64,000 bases of DNA. Origin: Neorhizobium petrolearium. Its GTDB lineage: Bacteria > Pseudomonadota > Alphaproteobacteria > Rhizobiales > Rhizobiaceae. The translations under genes and the position numbers were made by a program. Below, piece after piece: positions 16,676 through 25,583 of the stretch. The notes under the pieces are model-generated. The model had not been told where the DNA came from, made no database searches, and worked only from the letters and a program-made list of their open reading frames with translations. Positions within the stretch are counted from its first letter, which is position 1, and every line of letters starts with the position of its first letter. The stretch lies in contig NZ_JAGGJW010000022.1 in assembly GCF_017873175.1 (NCBI RefSeq), positions 1 to 64,000 on the forward strand. The letters run 5' to 3'.

Positions 16676-19600
16676 ATGAACATGATTTCCACGCCTGCGG
16701 CGGCATCCGCCGCCGCGCCGCTTTCGCTTGTCCCCGACACCGACATTCCTGCCGCCGTATTCGCCACGGCGCAGCTCCTCTTGCCTCATCTCGAGCGCGG
16801 CCAGCGCGTCGATGCCGCCATGCTGCGCGGCGCGATGGAGGCTGCCTTCGGTGCCTCCGACGCGACCGGCGTCTGGAACTGGAAAACGGCCTATGACGCC
16901 TGCGAAGCGGCGACCGTTCTCTTCCTGCGTAAATACGGCAAGGCGCTTTTCCGTAAATCCGCTTCTCCGGTGACGGTTTTGCCGCAGCTCGCCAAGATCG
17001 CCAGCCTCCTGCCGACGCATACGCGCCGCTCGGAGGAAGCACAGTCTTACCAGCAATTCTCGACACCGATCCCGCTCGGCCTCGCGGCCGTGACGGCAGC
17101 GGCGATCACACCGGCCGACCGCGTGCTGGAACCGTCGGCCGGCACCGGGCTTCTCGCCATTCTGGCGGAGATCGCCGGCGGCTCGCTCGTGCTCAACGAG
17201 CTTGCCGAGACCCGCGCCGGTCTCCTTTCTCTTCTCTTTCCGGCCCTGTCCGTCTCCCGCTTCGATGCGGCGCAGATCGACGACCATCTCGACACCGGCA
17301 TTCTGCCGTCCGTCGTGCTGATGAACCCGCCATTCTCCGTCATGGCCAATGTCGAGGGCCGGATGGCCGGCGCCGCCTTCCGCCATGTCGCCTCGGCGCT
17401 GGCGCGTCTTGCTCCCGGCGGCCGTCTCGTCACCATCACCGGCGCGAATTTCGCCCCCGACGCTCCGGCTTGGTCCGCGTCCTATGCACGGCTACAGGAA
17501 CGCGGCCGCGTCGTCTTTTCCGCAGCGGTCGACGGCTCGGTCTATGCGAAGCATGGCACGACCTATCCGACCCGGCTGACCATCATCGACAAGCTGCCGG
17601 CCGACGACCCGTCCGTGTTCCCCACTGCGCCCGGCGTCGCGCCGGATGTGGGCACTCTGCTTGGATGGCTGGCCGAGCACCTCCCGGCACGCCTGCCGGT
17701 CGATCCGTCCGTCTCCGTCCCTGTGGTCGCGCCTCGAACCGTCCGCGCCTACGTAAACCGGGTGGCCAAGGCTGCGCCCGTCGCGGCGCATGCCGAGCCG
17801 GAGGGCGCTCCGCTCGATTACGAAACCGTTGATTGGAGGCCCGCGGATGCCGGTCGCCTTTCCGATGCGATCTATGAGGAATACGGGCTCCAGACCATCC
17901 GGATTTCGGGGGCGCAAGCGCATCCGACCCAACTCGTGCAATCGGCGGCCATGGCGAGCGTCGCACCGCCGAAGCCGAGCTATCGCCCGACGCTGCCGGC
18001 GAATGTCGTCGATCTCCTGTCCGACGCGCAACTCGAAACGGTGATCTATGCCGGCGAGGCGCATTCGGATTTCCTCGCCGGTGCGTGGACGGTGGACGAC
18101 ACCCTCGACAAGCTGACCGCTGCATCTGAGGACGCCAAGGACGCTATCCGGCTGCGCCAGGGCTTCATGATCGGCGACGGCACTGGTGTCGGCAAAGGCC
18201 GGGAGTCCGCTGCAATCATCCTCGACAATTGGCTTCAGGGCCGGCGCAAGGCCGTCTGGATATCCAAGTCGGACAAGCTGATCGAAGATGCGCAACGCGA
18301 CTGGGGTGCGCTCGGCATGGAGCGTCTGCTGGTCACACCGCTGTCGCGGTTCGCGCAGGGTAAGCCGATCACGCTGAGCGAGGGCGTCCTATTTTTAACC
18401 TACGCCACGCTGCGCTCCGACGACCGCGGAGAGAGGGTTTCGCGGGTCAAGCAAATCGTCGAATGGTTGGGCTCCGACTTCGATGGAGTGGTAATTTTCG
18501 ACGAGGCGCACCAGATGCAGAACGCCGCTGGCGGCAAGGGAGAACGAGGTGACGTCGCCGCCTCGCAGCAGGGCCGCGCCGGCCTGCGCCTCCAGCACGC
18601 GCTTCCCAATGCCCGCGTCGTCTATGTCTCGGCCACCGGCGCGACCACCGTCCACAATCTCGCCTATGCGCAGCGGCTCGGCCTGTGGGGCGGCGAGGAT
18701 TTCCCGTTCGCCACGCGCGCCGAGTTCGTCGAGGCGATCGAGGCCGGCGGCGTGGCGGCCATGGAGGTGCTCGCCCGCGATCTGCGCGCACTCGGCCTCT
18801 ACACCGCCCGCTCGCTCTCGTTTGCCGGCGTTGAATACGAGCTGGTCGAGCACGAACTGACGCCTCAGCAGGTCCGCATCTACGATGCCTATGCGGGCGC
18901 ATTCGCCATCATCCATAACAATCTGGATGCGGCCATGCAGGCCGCCAACATTACCGGAGGCGGTGAAGGTGGTTCGGGCACGCTCAACAAGCAGGCGAAG
19001 TCTGCGGCCCGTTCGGCCTTCGAAAGCGCCAAGCAGCGCTTCTTCGGCCATCTGTTGACCAGCATGAAGACGCCGACCCTGCTTCGCTCGATCGCCGCGG
19101 ATCTGGAGGCGGGTCATTCGGCCGTCATCCAGATCGTGTCGACCGGCGAGGCGCTTATGGAGCGGCGGCTGGCCGAACTGCCGACCGAGGAATGGAACGA
19201 CGTGCGCGTGGACATCACCCCGCGCGAATACGTCCTCGACTACCTCGCCCATTCCTTCCCGGTCCAACTTTACGAGCCATACACCGACAGCGAGGGCAAT
19301 CTGTCGTCGCGGCCGGTCTATCGTGACGGCCAGCCCGTCGAAAGCCGTGAGGCGGTCGCGCGGCGTGATGCGCTCATCGCGAAGCTCGCCAGCCTGCCGC
19401 CGGTTCCGGGCGCGCTGGACCAGCTCATCCAGCATTTCGGAACGGACATGGTTGCCGAGGTGACGGGCCGGTCGCGCCGCATCGTCCGCAAGCGCAGCGG
19501 CAGCGTCACCATCGACCGGCTTGTGGTTGAGACGCGCGCCGGCGCGGCCAATCTGTCCGAGACGCAAGCCTTCATGGACGACCACAAGCGCGTCCTCGTC

Positions 19601-21025
19601 TTCTCGGACGCCGGCGGCACCGGCCGCAGCTATCATGCCGAGAAGTCGGCGAAGAACACCCGGCTCCGCGTCCACTACCTGCTTGAGGCGGGTTGGAAAG
19701 CCGACACCGCCATTCAGGGGCTCGGCCGGACGCACCGCACCAACCAGGCGCAGCCGCCGCTCTTCCGGCCGATCTCGACCAATGTGAAGGCGGAGAAGCG
19801 CTTTCTCAGCACCATCGCCCGCCGTCTCGACACGCTGGGCGCGATAACGCGCGGCCAGCGCCAGACCGGCGGTCAGGGGCTGTTCCGCCCCGAGGACAAT
19901 CTGGAGAGCCATTACGCCCGCGACGCACTTCGTCAGCTCTATATGCTGCTGGTGCGTGGTAAGGTCGAAGGCTGCTCGCTCGAGCGCTTCGAGGAAGCCA
20001 CCGGCCTGAAGCTGATGGACTCGACCGGCATCAAGGACGAGTTGCCGCCGATCACGACGTTCCTCAACAGGCTGCTCGCGCTCACCATCGAGCTTCAGGG
20101 CATCCTCTTCACGGCTTTCGAGCAACTCCTGACTGCGCGCATCGAGGGTGCGATTGCGTCGGGAACTTATGACGCCGGGCTGGAGACGCTGCGCGCCGAA
20201 AGCTTCGTCGTCATCGAGCGCCAGACGATCTACACGCATCCGCGTACTGGCGCAGAAACCAGCCTGCTCACGATCAACGAGCGCAGGCGCAATCGTCCGG
20301 TGACGCTCGACGCTGCTCTCGCCGAACTCGGCGATCCGCGCGCCAGGCTGCTCGTCAACGAGCGCTCGAGGCGTGCTGCCGTTCAGATCCCGGCCAGCAG
20401 CATTATGCTCGACGACGGCGAGGTCGAGCGCCGCGTCCGGCTGATCCGGCCGACCGAGGCGCACAACATTCCGATACGCTCCATGGGCGAGACCCATTGG
20501 GTCGAAGCTGATCAGGAGGCTTTCGCGTCTGCCTGGAACGCCGAGATCGCCGATGTGCCAGAGTTCACGGACGCGACGCTCCACATGGTTACGGGCTTGC
20601 TTCTGCCCATCTGGAAGCGGCTGCTGAACGACTCGACGCGCGTCTATCGTCTCCAGACCGATGAAGGCGAGCGCATCATCGGCCGCAAGGTCTCGCCGGC
20701 CTGGGCCGCCAATGCGACCACGACCGGCTCAGCCGCGATTACGCCGGACGATGCCTTCACCGCCCTAATGGACGGTCGCACCATCCTCGACCTCGCTGAA
20801 GGACTTCAGCTTCGCCGTGTTCGCGTCATGGGCGCGAACCGCATCGAGCTGTCGGGCTTCGATGACACGATGCGCGAGCGCCTCACGGCCCACGGCCTGT
20901 TCCACGAGATCATCTCGTGGAAGCTGCGCATGTTCGTGCCCGTCGATGCCAGTGGTCCCGCGGTTCTTGCCAAGGTGCTCGACCGCTGGCCGGTGGAGCG
21001 CATCGGCGAGAAAGAGGCAGCGTGA
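16676..21025 (+). CDS. Methyltransferase-like/Strawberry-notch helicase fusion
   Basis: A 1449-residue protein joining two modules. The N-terminal part looks like a class I methyltransferase: QQFSTP (126-131), EPSAGTG (152-158) for S-adenosylmethionine, and NPPF (217-220) as in N6-adenine enzymes. The larger C-terminal part is a Strawberry-notch-type superfamily 2 helicase, with GDGTGVGKG (500-508) as Walker A, FDEAH (608-612) as Walker B, VYVSATGATT downstream, and an RxxxQ-like GLGRTHRTNQ near 1020-1040. Such giant proteins are common on alphaproteobacterial plasmids and ICEs and may act in replication or anti-restriction. The start at 16676 (MNMIS) is chosen because a longer frame would run through the leader. 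Coupled by ATGA to the Toprim gene. Confidence 0.9.
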   Translation: MNMISTPAAASAAAPLSLVPDTDIPAAVFATAQLLLPHLERGQRVDAAMLRGAMEAAFGASDATGVWNWKTAYDACEAATVLFLRKYGKALFRKSASPVTVLPQLAKIASLLPTHTRRSEEAQSYQQFSTPIPLGLAAVTAAAITPADRVLEPSAGTGLLAILAEIAGGSLVLNELAETRAGLLSLLFPALSVSRFDAAQIDDHLDTGILPSVVLMNPPFSVMANVEGRMAGAAFRHVASALARLAPGGRLVTITGANFAPDAPAWSASYARLQERGRVVFSAAVDGSVYAKHGTTYPTRLTIIDKLPADDPSVFPTAPGVAPDVGTLLGWLAEHLPARLPVDPSVSVPVVAPRTVRAYVNRVAKAAPVAAHAEPEGAPLDYETVDWRPADAGRLSDAIYEEYGLQTIRISGAQAHPTQLVQSAAMASVAPPKPSYRPTLPANVVDLLSDAQLETVIYAGEAHSDFLAGAWTVDDTLDKLTAASEDAKDAIRLRQGFMIGDGTGVGKGRESAAIILDNWLQGRRKAVWISKSDKLIEDAQRDWGALGMERLLVTPLSRFAQGKPITLSEGVLFLTYATLRSDDRGERVSRVKQIVEWLGSDFDGVVIFDEAHQMQNAAGGKGERGDVAASQQGRAGLRLQHALPNARVVYVSATGATTVHNLAYAQRLGLWGGEDFPFATRAEFVEAIEAGGVAAMEVLARDLRALGLYTARSLSFAGVEYELVEHELTPQQVRIYDAYAGAFAIIHNNLDAAMQAANITGGGEGGSGTLNKQAKSAARSAFESAKQRFFGHLLTSMKTPTLLRSIAADLEAGHSAVIQIVSTGEALMERRLAELPTEEWNDVRVDITPREYVLDYLAHSFPVQLYEPYTDSEGNLSSRPVYRDGQPVESREAVARRDALIAKLASLPPVPGALDQLIQHFGTDMVAEVTGRSRRIVRKRSGSVTIDRLVVETRAGAANLSETQAFMDDHKRVLVFSDAGGTGRSYHAEKSAKNTRLRVHYLLEAGWKADTAIQGLGRTHRTNQAQPPLFRPISTNVKAEKRFLSTIARRLDTLGAITRGQRQTGGQGLFRPEDNLESHYARDALRQLYMLLVRGKVEGCSLERFEEATGLKLMDSTGIKDELPPITTFLNRLLALTIELQGILFTAFEQLLTARIEGAIASGTYDAGLETLRAESFVVIERQTIYTHPRTGAETSLLTINERRRNRPVTLDAALAELGDPRARLLVNERSRRAAVQIPASSIMLDDGEVERRVRLIRPTEAHNIPIRSMGETHWVEADQEAFASAWNAEIADVPEFTDATLHMVTGLLLPIWKRLLNDSTRVYRLQTDEGERIIGRKVSPAWAANATTTGSAAITPDDAFTALMDGRTILDLAEGLQLRRVRVMGANRIELSGFDDTMRERLTAHGLFHEIISWKLRMFVPVDASGPAVLAKVLDRWPVERIGEKEAA

Positions 21026-22068
21026 TGGCCCGTCACGACGCTTCCGAACTGGCATCCCGTCTCGGCCGCAATGCCGAGGCGGTTTGCCGCCACTACCTGT
21101 CGTCCGGCCACCGTGCCGGACGATACTGGGTCGTCGGCGACGTTCAGAACCACCCCGGCCGCTCGATGTTCGTGCGCTTGATCGGGTCGGAATCCGGCAA
21201 GGGCGCTGCCGGGAAATGGACCGACGCATCGACGGGGGAACATGGCGATCTGCTCGACGTCATCCGCGAAACGCACGGCCTCATCGACTTCAAGGACGTC
21301 GCCGAGGAAGCGCGCCGTTTCCTCGCTCTCCCGCATCCCGAACCTTCGAGGTCGAGGACACCGACCGGCAGGATGTCGAACATCGCTGTCGGTTCGCCCG
21401 AAGCGTCGCGGCGGCTCTTTGCCATGTCGCAGCCGATCGGCGGCACGCTCGCGGAAATCTACCTCAACGGTCGGGCGATCACCTCCCTCGCGGGAACCAC
21501 CGCGCTACGCTACCATCCGCGGTGCTACTACAAGCCCGATGAGCATACGCCCACCGAGATCTGGCCGGCGATCGTTGCTGCCGTCACCGATCTTCACGGC
21601 AACCAGACCGGCGCGCACCGCACCTGGATCGCCCCGGATGGTTCGGGCAAGGCGCCCGTCGAGTCACCGCGGCGGGCAATGGGCGACCTTCTCGGGCATG
21701 GCGTCCGATTCGGTGTTGCCAATGAGGTGCTCGCGGCCGGCGAAGGTATCGAGACCGTGCTGTCGCCCCGTCAGGTTCTGCCCCACATGCCGATGATGGC
21801 GGCGCTCTCCGCGGCGCACCTCGCTGCCGTCCTGTTCCCGGCGACGCTGCGCAGGCTCTATGTCCTCCGGGATCGCGATCCGGCCGGCGACGGCGCAAGA
21901 GACAGCCTGGTCGCCAGAGCAAGGAGCGTCGGGATCGAGGCGATTTCTGTGTCGCCGATCGCCAAGGACTTCAACGAAGATCTGCGCTGGCGCGGCATCG
22001 ACGCCCTGCGGGCGACCTTGATGGAGCAACTCCATCCCGATGACGTCCACCGTTTCGTGGAAGGGTGA
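21025..22068 (+). CDS. Toprim-domain (primase-like) protein
   Basis: A 347-residue protein ending in a Toprim domain: GEGIETVLS holds the catalytic Glu, and LRDRDPAGDGA holds the DxD pair. The N-terminal region has WVVGDVQNHPGRSMFVRL and GKWTDASTGEHGDLLDVI, typical of the short primase-like proteins of conjugative elements. ATG 21025 overlaps the helicase stop. It probably primes or processes ICE DNA after transfer, alongside the helicase; no zinc-ribbon Cys set is seen. Confidence 0.88.
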   Translation: MARHDASELASRLGRNAEAVCRHYLSSGHRAGRYWVVGDVQNHPGRSMFVRLIGSESGKGAAGKWTDASTGEHGDLLDVIRETHGLIDFKDVAEEARRFLALPHPEPSRSRTPTGRMSNIAVGSPEASRRLFAMSQPIGGTLAEIYLNGRAITSLAGTTALRYHPRCYYKPDEHTPTEIWPAIVAAVTDLHGNQTGAHRTWIAPDGSGKAPVESPRRAMGDLLGHGVRFGVANEVLAAGEGIETVLSPRQVLPHMPMMAALSAAHLAAVLFPATLRRLYVLRDRDPAGDGARDSLVARARSVGIEAISVSPIAKDFNEDLRWRGIDALRATLMEQLHPDDVHRFVEG

Positions 22069-22400
22069 GAAGGTGATCGGTGGGGGACAAGGCGCGGTCG
22101 GGGTATCTCCACCTGCCGTCTCCATTCATCATCTGAGGCATCCTTTGAAGTCGGAGAGAGCGGCGCCCACGGCCTTCTGAGAGGGCGATCGGCCCACAAA
22201 CGGCCCGGACAGGTAATGGCCGCGTTCGGGCTATTTTCCGCCGGCGGGCAAGCCCGCCTTTGCATCGCGAAACAAAATAGCCCGAACCCGGCCATCGGAG
22301 CCCTCGCGAGGGCGCGAGGGTGCCAGTCCAGTCCGCCCGTGGGCTTTCGACGCCTGCGAAGGCCGCGATGGGCGCGGTCTCCAGACAAAGGACGCCTCCG
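22069..22400 (+). other. Highly structured non-coding region (22-bp hairpin)
   Basis: No gene. A very long hairpin has arms 22216-22237 and 22274-22295, 21 of 22 positions paired. Its loop holds a second hairpin, GGCGGGC/GCCCGCC (22243-22249 and 22252-22258). Immediately after come CCCTCGCG/CGCGAGGG (22301-22308 and 22313-22320) and an ATGG-loop hairpin (22361-22379). The last two resemble the leader of the 54-residue gene. The region may be the leader of the DUF2493 gene, a small RNA, or a DNA site. Confidence 0.7.
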
Positions 22401-23336
22401 ATGACGAACGAAAACGAAAACTTGAGCTTCGAGCCGGACCACACCTCGTCCCCCACCGATCATCTCCTCACCGAACTCCAGCTCTACGGCTGGCGGCCGT
22501 ATCAGGACGAACCCGATCCCAGGCCGCTCCCGGAGGGCAACGCAGTCGCCGCAGCCGTCGCAGATATCTTCGACGCCCTCGTCGCGACGCTCGGCGACAC
22601 CCGCCTCGAACCCGACCTCGACGAGTTGCTCTGGGGGACCGTCAATCTCTTCCACCGCGCCGCGAGCCGGGTCGAACGCGATCTCGACGACAACGAGCAG
22701 GCGCAGCGCCGCCTCCAGCGTGAACAGGACGGCAGCGAGGTGAAGTCGGTAGAGCTTGAGCGCTTGACGGCAGAAGGGCAGACCCTGATCGAGCGGCGCA
22801 ACAGCATGGAACTCTTCCGCGACGTCGCCTCGGAAGCCTTCGAGCACCACACCGGCAGCGCCTGGCGGCCCCGTACCGGCTCGATGGTCAACCATCGCAA
22901 CCTGACCGCCGCGATGATCGACAGCCGGGACTTCCTTGCCGCGAAACACCGGGCCGAGACCGAGGTAATGCTGCCCGCCGGCCCCAAGGTTGCCTTGACC
23001 GGAGGCGCCGACTTCAACGACCACCGCCTGATCTGGGCGAAGCTCGATCAGGTCCATGCGAAGCACCCCGACATGGTGCTAATGCACGGCGGCACGCCGA
23101 AGGGCGCTGAACTGATCGCCTCCCGCTGGGCCGACCACCGCAAGGTGTCACAGGTCGCCTTCCGGCCCGACTGGACGAAGCACGGGAAGGCCGCGCCCTT
23201 CAAGCGCAACGACGCAATACTCGACGTCCTGCCGGTCGGTGTCCTCGTCTTCCCCGGCACCGGCATTCAGGAGAACCTTGCGGACAAGGCCCGCAAGCTC
23301 GGCATCCCCGTCATGAAGTTCGACGGCGGCGCGTAA
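22401..23336 (+). CDS. DUF2493 (SLOG/YspA-like) protein
   Basis: A 311-residue protein. The C-terminal third (about 195-311) is a DUF2493/SLOG Rossmann domain: KVALTGGADFNDHRLIWAKL, MVLMHGGTPKGAELIASRWA and GVLVFPGTGIQENLADKARK. SLOG domains bind nucleotide-like ligands. The N-terminal part is helical and rich in Glu and Arg. ATG 22401 is chosen because an upstream in-frame ATG would read through the leader hairpins. Common on conjugative elements; function unknown. Confidence 0.86.
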   Translation: MTNENENLSFEPDHTSSPTDHLLTELQLYGWRPYQDEPDPRPLPEGNAVAAAVADIFDALVATLGDTRLEPDLDELLWGTVNLFHRAASRVERDLDDNEQAQRRLQREQDGSEVKSVELERLTAEGQTLIERRNSMELFRDVASEAFEHHTGSAWRPRTGSMVNHRNLTAAMIDSRDFLAAKHRAETEVMLPAGPKVALTGGADFNDHRLIWAKLDQVHAKHPDMVLMHGGTPKGAELIASRWADHRKVSQVAFRPDWTKHGKAAPFKRNDAILDVLPVGVLVFPGTGIQENLADKARKLGIPVMKFDGGA

Positions 23337-23344
23337 GCGCCGCC
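23325..23344 (+). terminator. Hairpin across the DUF2493 stop codon
   Basis: GGCGGCGC (23325-23332) pairs with GCGCCGCC (23337-23344); the loop GTAA holds the TAA stop. There is no T run. The stop-in-hairpin layout resembles 14161-14180 and 25901-25921. Confidence 0.5.
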
Positions 23345-23500
23345 GCCTAGCGGCTGTTCCCGCCGCCAATACTTGACTAGCGGAGAGGTTGATGGCTCTT
23401 ATGAAACATCTTTGCAGAACCGGAACAGTAGCATAGTCGCAGGCGGAGCGTATCTACAGGCAGCCTGTCGTGATCCTCAACCGATCATGTGGAGGCTTCC

Positions 23501-23917
23501 ATGTCGCTCATCCTACTCGCCATCTCCTTGACGATCGCGTTCTGCATCTTTGCCTACAATCTTGCGATCTACGCTTTGCCTTTCATGGTTGGTTTGTCGG
23601 CCGCCCAATACGCATGGGGTGCTGGAGCCGGCATTTTCCTGTCCGGACTGGCCGCCGCCGGCGCGGCGTTGTTTTCGATCGGCCTCGTCATCGCAGTTCT
23701 TGGCTTCGCCAGGAATCCGGCTCTGCGGCTGATCGCTCTCGCCGTCTTTGCCGTACCCGCCGTCATCGCCGGATATGCACTCATCCACGGCATCGCGAAG
23801 AACGCCATCGATCCCGGCCTGATGCTCAATTTGCTTTCCGGCAGCGCCGGTCTGTTCATCGGCATCGCGGCCATGGTCAATCTGAACGCCCTCGGCGTGT
23901 CGTTGTTCTCGCGCTGA
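23501..23917 (+). CDS. Small integral membrane protein
   Basis: A 138-residue hydrophobic protein with four probable membrane helices (LILLAISLTIAFCIFAYNLA, GAGIFLSGLAAAGAALFSIG, LIALAVFAVPAVIAGYALIH, AGLFIGIAAMVNLNALG). ATG 23501 has GGAGG upstream; GTG 23489 is an unlikely alternative. Not recognised. It sits alone between the DUF2493 gene and the ssb region. Confidence 0.72.
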   Translation: MSLILLAISLTIAFCIFAYNLAIYALPFMVGLSAAQYAWGAGAGIFLSGLAAAGAALFSIGLVIAVLGFARNPALRLIALAVFAVPAVIAGYALIHGIAKNAIDPGLMLNLLSGSAGLFIGIAAMVNLNALGVSLFSR

Positions 23918-23946
23918 TCGGTCGGCCGCGATCCGGCGCGACCATG

Positions 23947-23976
23947 AAAAAACCCTGCGGCTTGCACCGCAGGGTT
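23947..23976 (-). terminator. Terminator of the decayed ssb copy
   Basis: AACCCTGCGG (23951-23960) pairs with CCGCAGGGTT (23967-23976). Read on the minus strand it is followed by a T6 run, and then the same TTTTTCATGG that follows the intact ssb terminator at 25080-25090. It may also stop readthrough from the membrane protein gene on the plus strand. Confidence 0.7.
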
Positions 23977-23989
23977 TCGCGGTTCACAC

Positions 23990-24395
23990 GCAGTCGAGGT
24001 TGTCGCGTCAACGCCGCCTTTGTCGTCCTTGCTTTCGGTCTGCTTCGCTCGGCTTGGAAAGCCGGTCACGGCTTGAGATCGGCATGCCGTGGGCAATCGA
24101 TGCCCGCCAGACCATCCATTTCGTGGTGGGGGACGTGAGGGCGAACCAGAACCTTCATGCCTTTCTCGCAATTTGGCTGAATCGGGCCTTTCCGCCGTCG
24201 AAGACGGTGATGCGGTGCTGTTCCGTGTCCTTAGAGCCCGACAGCCGCCTCATTCTTCTTCCGCCCATGTGTCCGTCCGAGCGGCGAAGACGCAGGGTGG
24301 CCGGAAGGGGAGAAGGTTGGGTATCGCTCCGAAGCATGCAGGTCCGTGAGCCTGCCTGGTCGCTGTTACCGGCAAGGACAATGGTTCTGCTGCGC
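23990..24395 (-). pseudogene. ssb: Decayed inverted copy of ssb
   Basis: On the minus strand this region aligns along its whole length with the intact ssb at 24641-25042. The start region has GGAGAC then CAGAAC but no ATG. IVLAGN, then a diverged middle, then QHRITVF parallels WHRITAF. A 32-base identical run lies at 24141-24172 (24858-24889 in ssb), and SRAKQTES occurs near the end. Reading frame shifts separate these pieces. The leader (GGAGGGATTGGT) and terminator are duplicated too. It is non-functional as a protein gene. Confidence 0.8.
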
Positions 24396-24600
24396 GTCTC
24401 CGTATTCCTGCTTTCAAAGGCACCAATCCCTCCGACTGACTGATCCCCTAAGTCCGTTCGGTTTCCACCAGCAACCCCCGCGGCTCCCAGCCGTGTTGCC
24501 GCGCAAGCGCGGCTGCCCGCCCCACCTGGGGCCTTAGGGGCGAGCTGCCGAAAGGTTCGGCAGTTGCGGGAGTCTCCCGACGGCCTTGGCCGGGTCTCGT

Positions 24601-24633
24601 CGGAGGGAATGGTCCCTCCGAGAAGCAACGGAG
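24601..24633 (+). promoter_or_regulatory. ssb leader hairpin (family B)
   Basis: CGGAGGGA (24601-24608) pairs with TCCCTCCG (24613-24620) around an ATGG loop; the ACGGAG ribosome site follows at 24628-24633. Another stem (24544-24562, CTGCCGAA/TTCGGCAG) lies upstream. The ATGG-loop hairpin recurs before the 54-residue and DUF2493 genes. Confidence 0.6.
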
Positions 24634-24640
24634 ACTTACA

Positions 24641-25042
24641 ATGCAGAACATCGTCATTCTCGCCGGCAACATCGGTCAGGCCCCCGAAACCCGCACGCTC
24701 CAGGGCGGCACCCGGATCACCCACTTCACGCTGGCCACCTCGCGCCCCCGCTATTCCGACGGCAAGGTCGTCCGGGACGAGAAGGGCTACCGGGTCCAGG
24801 ACACGGAATGGCACCGCATCACCGCCTTCAACGGCCTCGGCAGGACAATCCAGGAATATTGCGAGAAAGGCATGAAGGTTCTGGTTCGCGGTCGCATCCA
24901 CTACTCGAAGTGGACGGACCAGCAGGGCAACGACCGCTACGGATGCGAGATCATCGCCGAGACGGTCGACTTCCTGAGCCGGGCGAAGCAGACCGAAAGC
25001 AACGACGGCAAGTTCATCGACGACGATGACATCCCGTTTTGA
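24641..25042 (+). CDS. ssb: Single-stranded DNA-binding protein
   Basis: A 133-residue SSB with a canonical OB fold: MQNIVILAGNIGQAPETRTL, ITHFTLATSRPRYSDGK, EWHRITAFNGLGRTIQEYCE, KGMKVLVRGRIHY, and YGCEIIAETVDFLSRAKQT. It ends with an acidic tip DDDDIPF that contacts partner proteins. ICE-encoded SSB coats the entering strand. ACGGAG precedes the ATG. A terminator follows, and a decayed inverted copy lies upstream. Confidence 0.96.
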   Translation: MQNIVILAGNIGQAPETRTLQGGTRITHFTLATSRPRYSDGKVVRDEKGYRVQDTEWHRITAFNGLGRTIQEYCEKGMKVLVRGRIHYSKWTDQQGNDRYGCEIIAETVDFLSRAKQTESNDGKFIDDDDIPF

Positions 25043-25058
25043 GCGGGAACCTCTGAAC

Positions 25059-25085
25059 CCCGGCGGCGTAAGCCGCCGGGTTTTT
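25059..25085 (+). terminator. Rho-independent terminator of ssb
   Basis: CCCGGCGGC (25059-25067) pairs perfectly with GCCGCCGGG (25072-25080), loop GTAA, then T5. Confidence 0.9.
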
Positions 25086-25140
25086 CATGGTCGGGCCGGA
25101 TCGCGGCAACTGGCCGTCCGACAGGTCGGCCATGGTCCGA

Positions 25141-25235
25141 GACGACCGAATCAGTCGCCATAGGAAAGCTGATTCCACTGTCGGTCAGGCATTTCATGCT
25201 GGTGAAACGAGCCAAGAACGACTAAATTAGTCGTA
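25141..25235. promoter_or_regulatory. Paired operators upstream of the XRE gene
   Basis: ACGACTAA-A-TTAGTCGT (25218-25234) is a perfect 8-bp inverted repeat with a single central base. A related site at 25141-25159 shares 13 of 19 positions, including the ACGAC and AGTCG half-sites. Two operators of unequal match ahead of an XRE gene fit autoregulation, as for QseC of Mesorhizobium symbiosis islands. Confidence 0.6.
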
Positions 25236-25276
25236 GTTCTGGAGTGCGCACAGGTCCGAATGGGAGGTGGTCATGC

Positions 25277-25525
25277 ATGATCACCGCCCGACAATCACGG
25301 GCCGCGCGCGCGTTGCTGGGTTGGACGCAGGAGACGCTCGCTGACAGGGCCCGAGTAGCATTGACCGCACTGAAACGCCTCGAATCCGAAAACGGTCTCG
25401 AAGTGTTCGAATCGACGCGTGATCAGGTGCGCCGGGCTCTCGAAGCGGCCGGGATTGTTCTCCTTTCGACAGACAAGGGCGAAGGAGTTTTGCTTCTGCA
25501 TGACAGGAGCGATTCGTCCCGGTAG
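25277..25525 (+). CDS. XRE-family regulator (QseC-like position)
   Basis: An 82-residue Cro/CI-type helix-turn-helix protein (MITARQSRAARALLGWTQET, LADRARVALTALKRLES). The C-terminal LEAAGIVLLSTDKGEGVLL stretch is common in short XRE regulators. GGAGG lies nine bases before ATG 25277. It is preceded by paired palindromic operators and followed by a DUF2285 gene and then an FseA-like activator. This suggests it controls the excision switch as QseC does, although the gene arrangement differs (tandem here, divergent in M. loti R7A as I recall it). Confidence 0.85.
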   Translation: MITARQSRAARALLGWTQETLADRARVALTALKRLESENGLEVFESTRDQVRRALEAAGIVLLSTDKGEGVLLLHDRSDSSR

Positions 25526-25583
25526 TCGCCGGGCACCGAGCTACCAAACCCTTGTCAAAAAAAGGGGCTATCTCCTGAGCGAG

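Noticed and set aside
18395..20584. A 729-codon minus-strand open frame within the helicase gene
   Set aside because: Composition (Arg, Asp, Gly, Ala runs) is that of a shadow frame, while the plus strand has full helicase motifs.
24000..24443. A 147-codon plus-strand frame before ssb
   Set aside because: The minus strand aligns with ssb along this stretch, so the plus frame is the complement of a pseudogene.
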